A stretch of DNA of 64,000 nt from Acaudatibacter sp050729515 (GTDB lineage: Bacteria > Pseudomonadota > Alphaproteobacteria > Caulobacterales > Caulobacteraceae): NCBI GenBank assembly GCA_050729515.1, contig JBOHLG010000010.1, forward strand, positions 1 to 64,000. Direction: 5' to 3'. Below are positions 35,720-45,008 of this stretch, piece after piece; positions within the stretch are counted from its first letter, which is position 1; every line of letters begins with the position of its first letter. The notes below the pieces were generated by a model that was not told the DNA's origin, did no database searches, and worked only from the letters and a program-made list of their open reading frames with translations. The translations under genes and the position numbers were made by a program.

Positions 35720-36250
35720 CGCCGACCACTGGCCGCGCCGCCGTCGAGAGACGGCCCGCGCATCAACGACGATATTCGAACCCCCCGCGTCCTGCTAATC
35801 GATCAGAATGGAGAAAAGCAGGGCGTCATGCCCACATCCTCGGCCCTTGAGGCCGCCCGGGAAGCCGGGCTCGACCTGGTGGAAGTCTCCCCTACCGCCG
35901 ATCCGCCGGTCTGCAAGATCCTCGATTTCGGCAAGTTCAAGTTCCAGGAACAGAAGAAGAAGAACGAGGCCCGCAAGCGTCAGAAGCTGGTCGAGGTCAA
36001 GGAGATCAAGCTTCGCCCCAACATCGACCATCACGACTATGACGTGAAGGCGAAGGCCATGCACCGCTTCTTCGAGGAAGGGGACAAGGTGAAGGTCACT
36101 CTACGCTTCCGGGGCGGAGAGATGCGCCATCCCGAGCTCGGCATGAAGCTTCTCCAGCAGGTCAAGGACGACTTCGATCCGGTCGCCAAGGTCGAATACG
36201 AGCCCCGCATGGAGGGCCGCCAGATGGTGATGATCCTCGCCCCGAGGTGA
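35717..36250 (+). CDS. infC: Translation initiation factor IF-3, AUU start
   Basis: With ATT 35717 as start the product is 177 residues, standard for IF-3, which binds the 30S subunit and checks start codons and initiator tRNA. The N-terminal domain includes RDGPRINDDIRTPRVLLID, QNGEKQGVMPTSSALEAARE and DLVEVSPTADPPVCKILDFG. The linker is KFKFQEQKKKNEARKRQKLV. The C-terminal domain has EIKLRPNIDHHDYDVKAKAM and KVTLRFRGGEMRHPELG. Starting at ATG 35828 would delete the first domain strand, so it is rejected. An MFS gene separates it from rpmI-rplT. Confidence 0.95.
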   Translation: MRRPLAAPPSRDGPRINDDIRTPRVLLIDQNGEKQGVMPTSSALEAAREAGLDLVEVSPTADPPVCKILDFGKFKFQEQKKKNEARKRQKLVEVKEIKLRPNIDHHDYDVKAKAMHRFFEEGDKVKVTLRFRGGEMRHPELGMKLLQQVKDDFDPVAKVEYEPRMEGRQMVMILAPR

Positions 36251-36392
36251 GCGGGCTGGTCATCGCTCTCAAGCCGCCATCACCGCCGCGGCCGACGACT
36301 GAGGCCCAAAATCCGCGGAGACAAGGAAAACGGCGCCGCGGGTCAAGAGCGCCTCTCGCGCCCCGGTTCGAACCGCCTTAAGGCTCCGACCC

Positions 36393-37745
36393 ATGCCCGA
36401 AGCCATGGAGGAGAGCGGCGGCAAAGCCGCCCGCGGCGCTTCGCTGCGCCGTGCGGCGGCGAGCCTTTCGGCGCTGAGGCTGGAAAGCCCTCTGGCCCTC
36501 GTCCGCGCCGCTGAACGGACCCGCTGGCGCCCGGGATCGGGCGCTGCGGCGCTCTACACTCTTTTGGCGGTGATGTTCATCAACATGCTGGGCTTCGGCA
36601 TCATCGTGCCGCTGCTGCCGTTCTATGCGGCCTCGTTCAAGGCCTCGGCTTGGCAGATCGCCCTCATCTTCTCGGCCTACTCCATGGGCTCCTTCTTCGG
36701 CGAGCCGTTCTGGGGCCGGCTCTCGGATCGGATAGGGCGAAAGCCGATCCTGATCTCGACCATCTTCGCCAACTGCGCCTGCTACGGTCTGCTCGCCTTC
36801 GCGCCCAATATCCTCACCGCCTTCTTTATCCGGTTCTTCGGCGGCATGGCGGCCGGCAACGGCTCGGTCGTCCAGGGTTACATCGCCGACGTGACCCCGG
36901 CGGAGGAGCGGCCGGGCCGGATGGGGAAGCTCGGCGCGGCCTACAACATCGGCTTCATCCTGGGCCCCTTTGTGGGCGGGGCCCTGGCCAAGACCTCGGT
37001 GGGGCCGATCGGCTTCCAGATCCCGCTGTTGGCCGCCTCGAGTCTGGCCGGGCTCTCGGCGATCTGCATTGCGATCTTCGTGCGCGAGAGCCGCACGCGC
37101 ATCGCGACCGCAGTGAAGCAGAAAGGGCCGAGCCGATGGCGGATGTTCGCCTACGCCTTGAGCCATCCGGTGATCGGCAGACTGATGCTGCTCACCTTCG
37201 TGGCCGGCTTCGCCTTTACCGGCATCGAGTCCACCTTCGGGCTTTGGGCCCAGCAGCGCTTCGGCTGGGAGCCGAAGGATGTGGGAATCTGTTTCGGGAT
37301 CGCCGGGGCCGCTTCGGCCTTCACCCAGTTCTTCGTCACCGGTCCGCTCTCCAAGCGTTTCGGAGCGGCCAACATGCTCGCCCTCGGCATGGCCGGGACG
37401 GTGGCGATGATCGCCGTCCAACCGTTCAGCGGCGGAGGCTGGCGCACCGTTCTTTTAATGGCGGCCCAGTCGATGTTTTCCTCGGTCGCCTTTCCCAACT
37501 CGAGCGCGCTCATCAGCGGGGCGATAGATCCCAACAACCAGGGCCGGGTGATGGGTCTCAACAACGCCACCGGGGCCTTCGCCAGGTTCGTGGGGCCCCT
37601 GTGCGCCGGCTTCGTCTTCGCCGATCTTTCCGTAAACTGGCCTTTCTGGATGGGAGCGATGGTCATCGCTCCAGCCATCCTGCTCGCCCTCTGGGCCGGC
37701 CGCGCGGTCCAGAGCGGGGCCGCCTTGCTTTCGATTCCGGCCTGA
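36393..37745 (+). CDS. MFS transporter, TetA-like drug efflux type
   Basis: The 450-residue protein has about 12 membrane spans after a 50-residue hydrophilic N-terminus. Motif A between spans 2 and 3 is GRLSDRIGRKPIL; span 1 carries FINMLGFGIIVPLLPFY; motif C-like YNIGFILGPFVGGAL occurs in span 5. This is the 12-span drug:H+ antiporter-1 pattern of TetA and relatives. Substrate unknown. It lies between infC and rpmI, where most genomes have no gene, 143 bases after infC. Confidence 0.88.
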   Translation: MPEAMEESGGKAARGASLRRAAASLSALRLESPLALVRAAERTRWRPGSGAAALYTLLAVMFINMLGFGIIVPLLPFYAASFKASAWQIALIFSAYSMGSFFGEPFWGRLSDRIGRKPILISTIFANCACYGLLAFAPNILTAFFIRFFGGMAAGNGSVVQGYIADVTPAEERPGRMGKLGAAYNIGFILGPFVGGALAKTSVGPIGFQIPLLAASSLAGLSAICIAIFVRESRTRIATAVKQKGPSRWRMFAYALSHPVIGRLMLLTFVAGFAFTGIESTFGLWAQQRFGWEPKDVGICFGIAGAASAFTQFFVTGPLSKRFGAANMLALGMAGTVAMIAVQPFSGGGWRTVLLMAAQSMFSSVAFPNSSALISGAIDPNNQGRVMGLNNATGAFARFVGPLCAGFVFADLSVNWPFWMGAMVIAPAILLALWAGRAVQSGAALLSIPA

Positions 37746-37849
37746 CCTAAGAGACGCCCCTCCCGCCTGCCCGGCTCCTCCGCGGACTCCGGGCGCGCCG
37801 GCGCGGAACCAAGATCGCGATCAGGCAGGGCGCGGAAGGTCACGTGAAA

Positions 37850-38050
37850 ATGGCGAAGCTCAAGACCAAGTCGGGCGCCAAGAAGCGTTTCCGCCTCACT
37901 GCCTCGGGGAAGGTCAAGGCGGGAGTGGCGGGCAAGCGCCACCGCCTGATCAGCCACAACGCCAAGTACATCCGCCAGAATCGCGGGACCAAGATCCTGT
38001 CGCCCGCCGACGGACGAGCGGTCCGCACCTATCTTCCCTACGGCGTCTAA
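37850..38050 (+). CDS. rpmI: 50S ribosomal protein L35
   Basis: The 66-residue basic protein begins MAKLKTKSGAKKRFRLTASG and continues KVKAGVAGKRHRLISHNAK, the L35 signature. ATG 37850 is chosen over GTG 37844 because L35 normally begins MxKxKTKS; GGAAGG lies upstream. It precedes rplT by 18 bases, the usual rpmI-rplT order. Confidence 0.97.
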   Translation: MAKLKTKSGAKKRFRLTASGKVKAGVAGKRHRLISHNAKYIRQNRGTKILSPADGRAVRTYLPYGV

Positions 38051-38068
38051 CGACGGAGGCGAGGCGAC

Positions 38069-38425
38069 ATGGCCCGGGTGAAGAGGGGAGTCAGCGCTCA
38101 CGCCAGGCACAAGAAGACGCTCGAGCAAGCCAGGGGATTCCGCGGCCGCCGCAAGAACACCATCCGCGCCGCCAAGGCGGCTGTGGATCGCGCCGCCCAA
38201 TACGCCTACCGCGACCGGCGCACCCGCCGGCGAATGCTGCGCTCCTTATGGATCATGCGGATCAACGCCGCGGCGCGAGGCCTTGGCATGACCTATTCGC
38301 GATTTAGCCACGGCCTGGAGCTGGCTGGGATCGAGCTGGACAGGAAGGCGCTCGCCGACCTCGCCTTCTCCGATCCGGTCGGCTTTGAGGCCGTCGCCAA
38401 GAAGGTCCGCGCCGCCCTCGCCTGA
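38069..38425 (+). CDS. rplT: 50S ribosomal protein L20
   Basis: The 118-residue protein starts MARVKRGVSAHARHKKTLEQ and contains GFRGRRKNTIRAAKAAVDRA and YRDRRTRRRMLRSLWIMRIN, all typical of L20, which is needed early in 50S assembly and represses its operon in other bacteria. It is followed after 81 bases by pheS; a weak stem TCCAG/CTGGA around 38459-38476 lies between, with no poly-T run. Confidence 0.97.
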   Translation: MARVKRGVSAHARHKKTLEQARGFRGRRKNTIRAAKAAVDRAAQYAYRDRRTRRRMLRSLWIMRINAAARGLGMTYSRFSHGLELAGIELDRKALADLAFSDPVGFEAVAKKVRAALA

Positions 38426-38506
38426 CCGGAGTGCGAAGAGGCGGTCGCCCCTCGCTTCCAGAGCTTAGCGCTGGAGGCTTCGCCCTGAGCTCGAGGACCG
38501 CCCGAC

Positions 38507-39619
38507 GTGGCAGATAGTATCGAAGATCTCGAAACGGAGCTGTCCGGCGCCCTCGCCGCCGCCGCTGATCTCGCCGAACTTGAAGCCGCGCGGGTGGCGA
38601 TCCTGGGCAAGGCCGGTCGGGTGACCCAGCTTCTCAAAACGCTGGGGACCATGGACATGGAGGCGCGCCGCCATCAGGGGCCGCTCTTCAACGGCCTCCG
38701 CGACCGCCTCCAGGCCTTGTATGGAGAGCGACGCTCAGCGCTCGAGGGCGCCGAGATGGAGGCGCGCCTCGCCGAGGGGCGCCTCGATCTCTCCCTCCCC
38801 GCTCCTCCCAGGCGCAAGGGCGCAGTCCATCCGGTGATGCAGGTCATGGAGGAGATGATCGCCATTTTCGCAGAGCTCGATTTCGAGCTCGCCGAGGGCC
38901 CAGACATCGAGGACGACTTCCACAATTTCGAGGCGCTCAACTTCCCGCCCGACCATCCGGCCCGGGACGTCCACGACACCTTCTTCCTGAAGAGCGGACC
39001 GGACGGCGAGCGGCGACTCCTGCGCACCCACACCAGCCCGATCCAGATCCGCGTGATGCAGCGGTCGAACAAGGCGCCGAAAGGTCCGTTCGACGCCTAT
39101 CGCGAGCCTCCGATCCGGATCGTCGGGCCGGGGCGGACCTATCGCCGCGACAGCGACGCCACCCACGCCCCTATGTTCCACCAGATGGAGGGGCTGGTGA
39201 TCGGAAGCGACATCCACATGGGCCATTTCAAGTGGACGCTCGAGACCTTCATCCGACGTTTCTTTGAAACCGACCAGGTGTCGACCCGTCTTCGCCCTCA
39301 CTACTTCCCCTTCACCGTACCTTCGGCGGAGATGGACGTGGGCTGCGACCGCTCTGGCGGCCGCATCCTGATCGGTGAGGGCTCCGACTGGCTCGAGATC
39401 CTCGGCGGCGGCATGGTTCATCCCAGGGTGCTGGAGATCTGCGGGCTCGATCCGGCGAAATGGCAGGGCTTCGCCTTCGGCATGGGGATCGATCGCCTCG
39501 CTGCGCTCAAATACGGCATGCCAGACCTGCGCGACATGTTCGTCGCCGACCTGCGGTGGCTGGCGCACTACGGCTTTTCCGCCTTCGCCCAGCCCAGCCG
39601 GGCCTTGGGCCTGAGCTGA
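38507..39619 (+). CDS. pheS: Phenylalanyl-tRNA synthetase alpha subunit
   Basis: The 370-residue class II synthetase subunit starts at GTG 38507. The N-terminal coiled region (to about 100) binds tRNA; the catalytic domain has HPVMQVMEEMIAIFAELDFE, NFEALNFPPDHPARD (motif 1 region), LLRTHTSPIQIRVM, RTYRRDSDATHAPMFHQMEG (motif 2) and FGMGIDRLAALKYG (motif 3). It charges tRNA-Phe together with PheT, whose gene starts 10 bases downstream. Confidence 0.97.
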   Translation: MADSIEDLETELSGALAAAADLAELEAARVAILGKAGRVTQLLKTLGTMDMEARRHQGPLFNGLRDRLQALYGERRSALEGAEMEARLAEGRLDLSLPAPPRRKGAVHPVMQVMEEMIAIFAELDFELAEGPDIEDDFHNFEALNFPPDHPARDVHDTFFLKSGPDGERRLLRTHTSPIQIRVMQRSNKAPKGPFDAYREPPIRIVGPGRTYRRDSDATHAPMFHQMEGLVIGSDIHMGHFKWTLETFIRRFFETDQVSTRLRPHYFPFTVPSAEMDVGCDRSGGRILIGEGSDWLEILGGGMVHPRVLEICGLDPAKWQGFAFGMGIDRLAALKYGMPDLRDMFVADLRWLAHYGFSAFAQPSRALGLS

Positions 39620-39629
39620 GGCAAGGGCG

Positions 39630-41999
39630 ATGAAATTCACCCTCTCCTGGCTGAAGGAGCATCTGGAGACCTCAGCCTCCCTCGAGGAGATCGTCCTTGG
39701 CATGACCATGGCCGGTCTCGAGGTCGAGGAGGTCGTCGATCCGGCCCGGCGCCTCTCGGCTTTTTCGGCGGCCCGGATCACGGCGGCTGAGAAACACCCC
39801 AATGCCGATCGGTTGAGAGTCTGCCGGGTCGAGACGGTCGATGGCCTAAAGGAGATCGTCTGCGGCGCGCCCAACGCGCGTGCCGGGATCGGAGTAATCT
39901 ACGCCCCCCTTGGCGCCTTCATTCCCGGATCCGGGATAACGCTGGAGGCGCGCAAGGTGCGGGGCGTGGTCTCGGCTGGGATGCTGTGCTCCGCGGCCGA
40001 GCTCGAGATCGCCGAGGACGCCGATGGAATCGTCGAGCTAGCGGGCGATGTTGCGATCGGCGCGAGCGCGGCCGAAGCCCTCGGTCTCGAGGCGGTGATC
40101 GATTTCGAGGCGACGCCGAACCGGCCCGACTGGCTGGGCGTCGCCGGCATCGCCCGGGACCTCGCAGCCGCCGGATTGGGCCGCTTCCGCGACCAACCGG
40201 CCCCCACGACTGCAGGCGCCTTCGCCATTCCGATCGAAATCCGCCTGGCTTCGACCGAGCTTTGCCCTGCCTTCGCCGGCCGCTTCATTCGCTGCCTGAG
40301 GAATGGCCCCTCGCCGGAGTGGCTGCAGAAGCAGCTCCGCGCCGTGGGGCTTCGGTCGATCAACGCACTCGTCGACATCACCAACTTCCTCACCCTCGAT
40401 CGCGCCCGACCGCTCCATGTCTATGACGCGGCCAAGCTCTCGGGCGGCTTCATCGAGGTGCGAGCCGGCCGCACGGGCGAACGCCTCGCCGCGCTCGACG
40501 GCAAGACCTACGAGATCGAGGAATCGATGTGCATCATCGCCGACGGGTCCGGCGCGATTGGCCTGGGCGGCGTGATGGGCGGCGCCTCAACCGGGTGCTC
40601 GGAGGCGACGACCGAAGTCTTCATCGAAAGCGCCTGGTTTGATCCCATCGCGACCGCCCGCACCGGTCGGACGACCGGAATTGTCTCCGACGCCCAGTAT
40701 CGGTTCGCCCGCGGGGTCGATCCCGGATCGCTCGAGGATGGCATCGAGCGGGCGAGCGCGCTGATCCTAAGGATCTGCGGCGGCGAGCCTTCGAAGGCGG
40801 CAATGGCCGGAACGCGGCCCCCGCCCCTGCCGCCGATCACCTTCGATTCGGATCTCGTCGCGCGTCTGGCCGGCCTTTCAGTTCCCGAGGAGCGGATCGA
40901 GGAGATCTTTTCGGAGCTCGGCTTCGCCAAGCGAGGGCGAACCTTCGCCCCGCCCTCCTGGCGAAGGGATGTCTTCGGCCCCGCCGGTCTTGTCGAGGAG
41001 GTCGCTCGCATCGTCGGCTATTCCGCCATCCCTTCGACCCGTCTTCCCGACCAGCCGCGCGCCTCAGGCGCACTCGGACCCGAGGCCGCGCGGCGACGGC
41101 GGGCGCGTCGGGCGCTGGCGGCGCAAGGCTACCTCGAGGCGGTGACCTGGAGCTTCATTTCCAAGGAGGCGGCGAGCGCCTTCGGCGGCGGCGGCCTGGA
41201 GCTGGAAAACCCCCTCTCACCCGACTTGGCGGTCTTGCGCCCCTCGGTCCTTCCGGGGCTCATCGCCGCGGCGGGCCGCAATCAGAGGCGTGGTCTGAAA
41301 GCCGTCGCCCTCTTCGAGATCGGTCCTGTCTTCGAGGGTGAGGCTCCGGAGGACCAAAAGAACGCCATCGCCGCCGTCCTCGCGCCGGGCAGCGAGCGGC
41401 GCTGGGACCGGGGAGCGGGCGAGGACCTTTTCACCCTCAAAGGCGACCTCGAAGCGCTCCTCGAGGAGATCGGCGCGCCGCTCGCTTCGCTCCGCATCGA
41501 GCCAGAGTTCGAGGAATCGTGGCGACGCCCGGGGCGCGGCGCGGCGCTGATGCTCGGCCGCGTGGCGCTCGCCCACTTCGGAGAGGTCCACCCGGCCATC
41601 GTGGAGGACCTGGAGGCCCAGGCGCCGCTCTTCGCCTTCGAAGTGAGGCTCGAGGCCCTGCCTGAGGCGCGGCGCAAGGGAGCCAAGACAAGGCCCGCCC
41701 TGAAGCTCTCTCCCTTCATGCCGCTCTCCCGCGACTTCGCCTTCGTGGTGGAGGAGGGGATCGCCGCCGGCGACCTCGTCAGGGCGGCGAAAAGCGTCGA
41801 TCGCGAGCTCATCGCGGCCGCGCACGTCTTCGATGTCTGGCGCGGCGAGGGTCTCGCCGAAGGGTTCAAATCGGTCGCCCTGGAGATCGTCATCCAGCCC
41901 ACCCGGGCGAGTCTCGCCGAAGCGGAGATCGAGGCGCTCGGCGAGCGGATCACGGCCGCGGTCCGCCAGGCGACCGGTGCGAAGCTCCGCGGCGCCTGA
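39630..41999 (+). CDS. pheT: Phenylalanyl-tRNA synthetase beta subunit
   Basis: The 789-residue subunit has the complete domain series: an N-terminal MKFTLSWLKEHLETSASLEE start, an EMAP-like tRNA-binding domain (about 40-150, with HPNADRLRVCRVET), the B3/B4 editing domain (about 210-385, with IDFEATPNRPDWLG before it and ALVDITNFL), the B5 domain (about 400-475), the catalytic-like core and a C-terminal anticodon-binding FDX-ACB domain (SPFMPLSRDFAFVVEEG onward). Length is normal. It ends convergent with a membrane protein gene 14 bases away. Confidence 0.96.
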   Translation: MKFTLSWLKEHLETSASLEEIVLGMTMAGLEVEEVVDPARRLSAFSAARITAAEKHPNADRLRVCRVETVDGLKEIVCGAPNARAGIGVIYAPLGAFIPGSGITLEARKVRGVVSAGMLCSAAELEIAEDADGIVELAGDVAIGASAAEALGLEAVIDFEATPNRPDWLGVAGIARDLAAAGLGRFRDQPAPTTAGAFAIPIEIRLASTELCPAFAGRFIRCLRNGPSPEWLQKQLRAVGLRSINALVDITNFLTLDRARPLHVYDAAKLSGGFIEVRAGRTGERLAALDGKTYEIEESMCIIADGSGAIGLGGVMGGASTGCSEATTEVFIESAWFDPIATARTGRTTGIVSDAQYRFARGVDPGSLEDGIERASALILRICGGEPSKAAMAGTRPPPLPPITFDSDLVARLAGLSVPEERIEEIFSELGFAKRGRTFAPPSWRRDVFGPAGLVEEVARIVGYSAIPSTRLPDQPRASGALGPEAARRRRARRALAAQGYLEAVTWSFISKEAASAFGGGGLELENPLSPDLAVLRPSVLPGLIAAAGRNQRRGLKAVALFEIGPVFEGEAPEDQKNAIAAVLAPGSERRWDRGAGEDLFTLKGDLEALLEEIGAPLASLRIEPEFEESWRRPGRGAALMLGRVALAHFGEVHPAIVEDLEAQAPLFAFEVRLEALPEARRKGAKTRPALKLSPFMPLSRDFAFVVEEGIAAGDLVRAAKSVDRELIAAAHVFDVWRGEGLAEGFKSVALEIVIQPTRASLAEAEIEALGERITAAVRQATGAKLRGA

Positions 42000-42013
42000 T
42001 CAGCTCGGTCCGC

Positions 42014-42469
42014 TCAGAACGGAACGTCGGTCTTGGGCGGGGGAGAGGCAGGCGGCGCTTCGCCCGGCGCCGGAGCGACCTTCGGCGGCTTCTCGGTGGG
42101 CGAAGCGAGGATGTCGTCGATGTTCCCCATCACCCTGGAGGGCTTGGCCTGAATGGCCTGCACAGCCTGGGTCTGGGCGGTCAGAGCCTTGTCTTCGGCC
42201 TGGGCCTGCTGATCGGCCTTGACGTCGGCCTTGGTGGGCGTCGGCGCGGCGACAGGCGGGGGCAGTTCGACGATCGGCTTGGCGACCGCGACGTTGGCCG
42301 CGGGCACCTCGCCGGGGTTGATCTCGGGCGGCGCCTGGGAGCGCCAGGAAGCCCGAAGACCGAGCCCCAGGCCGACGAGGGCGAGAAGCAGAATCACCGC
42401 GCCGGCCAAGAAGGCGATGGCCCTCGACGGCGAAGAAACCGGATCCTTGTCGGTCCAGGCCGAAGTCAT
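42014..42469 (-). CDS. Single-span, proline-rich periplasmic protein
   Basis: From ATG 42469 (MTSAWTDKDPVSSPSRAIAF) the product is 151 residues. One membrane helix covers about 20-40 (LAGAVILLLALVGLGLGL). The rest is Pro/Ala-rich, likely extracytoplasmic and disordered, with PPPVAAPTPTKADVKADQQA, a Gln-rich AQTQAVQAIQ stretch and an ending PPASPPPKTDVPF. It is transcribed in line with the penicillin-binding protein gene 122 bases upstream. No domain recognised. A longer frame to 42547 adds an unlikely Arg-rich leader. Confidence 0.65.
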   Translation of the reverse strand: MTSAWTDKDPVSSPSRAIAFLAGAVILLLALVGLGLGLRASWRSQAPPEINPGEVPAANVAVAKPIVELPPPVAAPTPTKADVKADQQAQAEDKALTAQTQAVQAIQAKPSRVMGNIDDILASPTEKPPKVAPAPGEAPPASPPPKTDVPF

Positions 42470-42591
42470 CAAAGGCTCCCTGCGACAGGCGCCGCCCCAC
42501 GCTCGCGCCATCCTAGCCCATGCGCCGCGCGGGCGGAATGCGGCCAAGGCGAGATTTCACGAGCGGCGGCGGAATGCGAAGGAGCGGAATT

Positions 42592-44880
42592 TCAGTAGCG
42601 CCAGCGGCGCTCGGCCTGGTCCGGAGGGCCATCCACGTCAGGCGGCGGCGGCGGCGGGGCCCAGTCGGCCGGAGGACCGCGGTCGTCGTCCTGGGCGCGC
42701 GGAGGCGGATAGGGCGGAGGACCGTATCGGCCGGGCGGCGGGGACCAGTCATCACCGGCGTCCTCGGCCTCGTCGGGCGGCGCAGGGGGCGGTTGCTGGC
42801 CCGACATGGAATCCCCTCCCGAAGGCCCGTCGATCACTGGTGCGTCGGTCCCGCCGTCCTGGTCAACCGCGAGGGCGGAATCGGGCGCGATCTGCGAGAC
42901 GTCGGCGACGGATTGCGCCTCGGAGGGCGTAGGCGGCGGCTCGGGGACCAGCCAGGAGAAATCAGCTGCGGGCTTACCCTTTTCGGCTCCGGTCATGAAG
43001 GCGGCCCAGATCCGGGCGGGAATCGAGCCGCCTTCCACCTTGGCCATCGGCCGGTCGGCATCGTTTCCGACCCAGACGGCGGTGAGGAGGTCCGGTGTAA
43101 AGCCGATGAACCAAGCGTCGCGCCAATCCTGACTGGTGCCGGTCTTGCCCGCTTCGGGTCGGCCAATGTTGGCGGCCATGCCCGTCCCGTGCTCGACAAC
43201 GCCTTCCATCATGCGGACCATGCGGCTGGCGTAGAGCGGGTCAAGGACCGGCGCCGGCGCCGCAGCCGGCTGCGAGAAGATGAGATCGCCCCTCGTCGTG
43301 GTGATGCGGCTGATGAGATAGGGCGTGGTGCGTTCCCCGCCGTCCTGGAAGACCTGATAGGCGCCGGCGATATTGAGGAGGCTCACCTCGTAGGCCCCCA
43401 GGGCGATCGAGGGGCCGGGGTGGGCTGGAATGTCCTCGAGACCGCAGAGGCGCGCAAATGCCGCCACCTGGTCCGGACCAACCTGAAGAGCCAGGCGTAC
43501 GGCCACAGTGTTGATCGATTGGGCGAGCGCCTCGGCGACGGTGACCGGGCCGAGGTAGCGATGGCCATAGTCGACAGGAGTCCAACCGTTGACGTTGATC
43601 GGCGCATCCTCACGCACGTCGGTCGGCAGGACCCCTTGCTCGATGGCCGCGCCATAGACGAACGGTTTGAAGGCGGAGCCGGGCTGGCGCCTGGCCTGGG
43701 TGGCGCGATTGTAGGCGCTCTTGTCATGGTCGAGCCCTCCCACCATGGCGAGGATCGCCCCGTCAGGCGCAAGGGCGATCAGCGCGCCTTCGCTCGCCCC
43801 GCGGGCCTTGCCGCCATGGTCGATGGCCTGGGCGACCGCCGCCTCCGCTTCCTTCTGGAGAGTGGAATCGACCGTCAGGTGCACCACCAGATTGGTCGCG
43901 CCGCCGGAAAGGGAATCGGCCTCAGCCTCGGCGTCGTCGAAGATGTAGCCCCAACCTCCTTCGCCGGAAGGTCGTGCGACGAGACTGGGAGGATTGGCGA
44001 GCGCCGCCTGCTCCTCATCGGGCGTGATCCAGCGTTCCCGGGTCATGGTGGCGAGCACCTTCCTCGCCCGCATCCAGGCCCCGTCCATGTCGTTGGTGAG
44101 CGCCAGGCGGGTGGGCGCATTGGGAAGTGCGGCCAGCGTCGCCGCCTCCGAAAGGGTGAGCGCCTCGGCGCTCTTGCCGAAATAGACTCTCGACGCCGCG
44201 TCCAGGCCGTAGGCCCCGTCGCCGAAATAGGTGCGGTTGAGATAGAGCTGGAGGACGCCCGACTTGCCCAGGCGTGATTCCAGCCGCTGCGCCATCACCG
44301 CCTCCTGGAGCTTGCGCCGGAAGGTGGGATCGGAGGTCAGGAAGAGCGTGCGGGCGAGTTGCTGGGCCAGTGTCGAACCGCCCTCCACAGCGCGCCCTGC
44401 GACGAGGTCGGCCCTCGCCGCCCTGGCGATGGCCCAAAGGTCGACCGCGCCATGTTCGTAGTAACGGCGGTCCTCGGCCCCAAGGAAGGCGAGCGGGACA
44501 TAGCTGGGCAGCGCCGCGAGCCTCACCGGCGCGCCATAGCGCGCTCCGCGACTGGCGATGATCGCTCCTTCTCGATCGACGAAGGTGATCCCCGGCGAGC
44601 GACGCACCTGCCACAGGGCTGCGCCGGATGGGACGTCCGGAAGACCGTCCACGTAGCGCACCTGAAACCAGGCCGCGCCCAAGACCATGATCCCGGCCAC
44701 CGCGATCACCGCGAGGGCGAGATACCGCAGGAGGCCTCCCGGCCTCGGCGGCGGGATAGAGCCGCCCCGGCGTCCGAAGGGTGGATCAGTCGGGCCTTGT
44801 GCGTCGGGTGGAGCGGGTCTGGCGGTCACGATGAGGCCGGAAAGGCGCGGCGAAGGGCGTCGACCATGGCGTAACTCCAT
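42592..44880 (-). CDS. Class A penicillin-binding protein (PBP1A/1C-like)
   Basis: The 762-residue bifunctional peptidoglycan synthase has a cytoplasmic Pro-rich leader, one membrane helix at about 50-70, a GT51 glycosyltransferase domain (catalytic Glu136 in GAEDRRYYEHG, GGSTLAQQLARTLF at 168-181) and a transpeptidase domain with SAFK (Ser402), SIN (455-457) and KTGT (579-582). After about residue 630 an Asp/Pro-rich tail of more than 100 residues ends RRWRY. It polymerises and cross-links wall glycans at the inner membrane. A GTG 17 codons in is another possible start. Confidence 0.93.
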   Translation of the reverse strand: MELRHGRRPSPRLSGLIVTARPAPPDAQGPTDPPFGRRGGSIPPPRPGGLLRYLALAVIAVAGIMVLGAAWFQVRYVDGLPDVPSGAALWQVRRSPGITFVDREGAIIASRGARYGAPVRLAALPSYVPLAFLGAEDRRYYEHGAVDLWAIARAARADLVAGRAVEGGSTLAQQLARTLFLTSDPTFRRKLQEAVMAQRLESRLGKSGVLQLYLNRTYFGDGAYGLDAASRVYFGKSAEALTLSEAATLAALPNAPTRLALTNDMDGAWMRARKVLATMTRERWITPDEEQAALANPPSLVARPSGEGGWGYIFDDAEAEADSLSGGATNLVVHLTVDSTLQKEAEAAVAQAIDHGGKARGASEGALIALAPDGAILAMVGGLDHDKSAYNRATQARRQPGSAFKPFVYGAAIEQGVLPTDVREDAPINVNGWTPVDYGHRYLGPVTVAEALAQSINTVAVRLALQVGPDQVAAFARLCGLEDIPAHPGPSIALGAYEVSLLNIAGAYQVFQDGGERTTPYLISRITTTRGDLIFSQPAAAPAPVLDPLYASRMVRMMEGVVEHGTGMAANIGRPEAGKTGTSQDWRDAWFIGFTPDLLTAVWVGNDADRPMAKVEGGSIPARIWAAFMTGAEKGKPAADFSWLVPEPPPTPSEAQSVADVSQIAPDSALAVDQDGGTDAPVIDGPSGGDSMSGQQPPPAPPDEAEDAGDDWSPPPGRYGPPPYPPPRAQDDDRGPPADWAPPPPPPDVDGPPDQAERRWRY

Positions 44881-45008
44881 CGTCCTCCGCCGGTTGCGAA
44901 AGCCCCATCATAGCACCCGCGACTAAAGAACCTTCACCTTGGGGCCGCGGTGGGGAACATTCGCGTCGTCTGGCGATTTGAAGCGGAGCAGCAGAAGGAG
45001 ACTTCGCC

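Noticed and set aside
36340..36380. GGTTCGAACC, resembling a tRNA T-loop
   Set aside because: No matching acceptor, D or anticodon stems could be found on either strand; probably chance.
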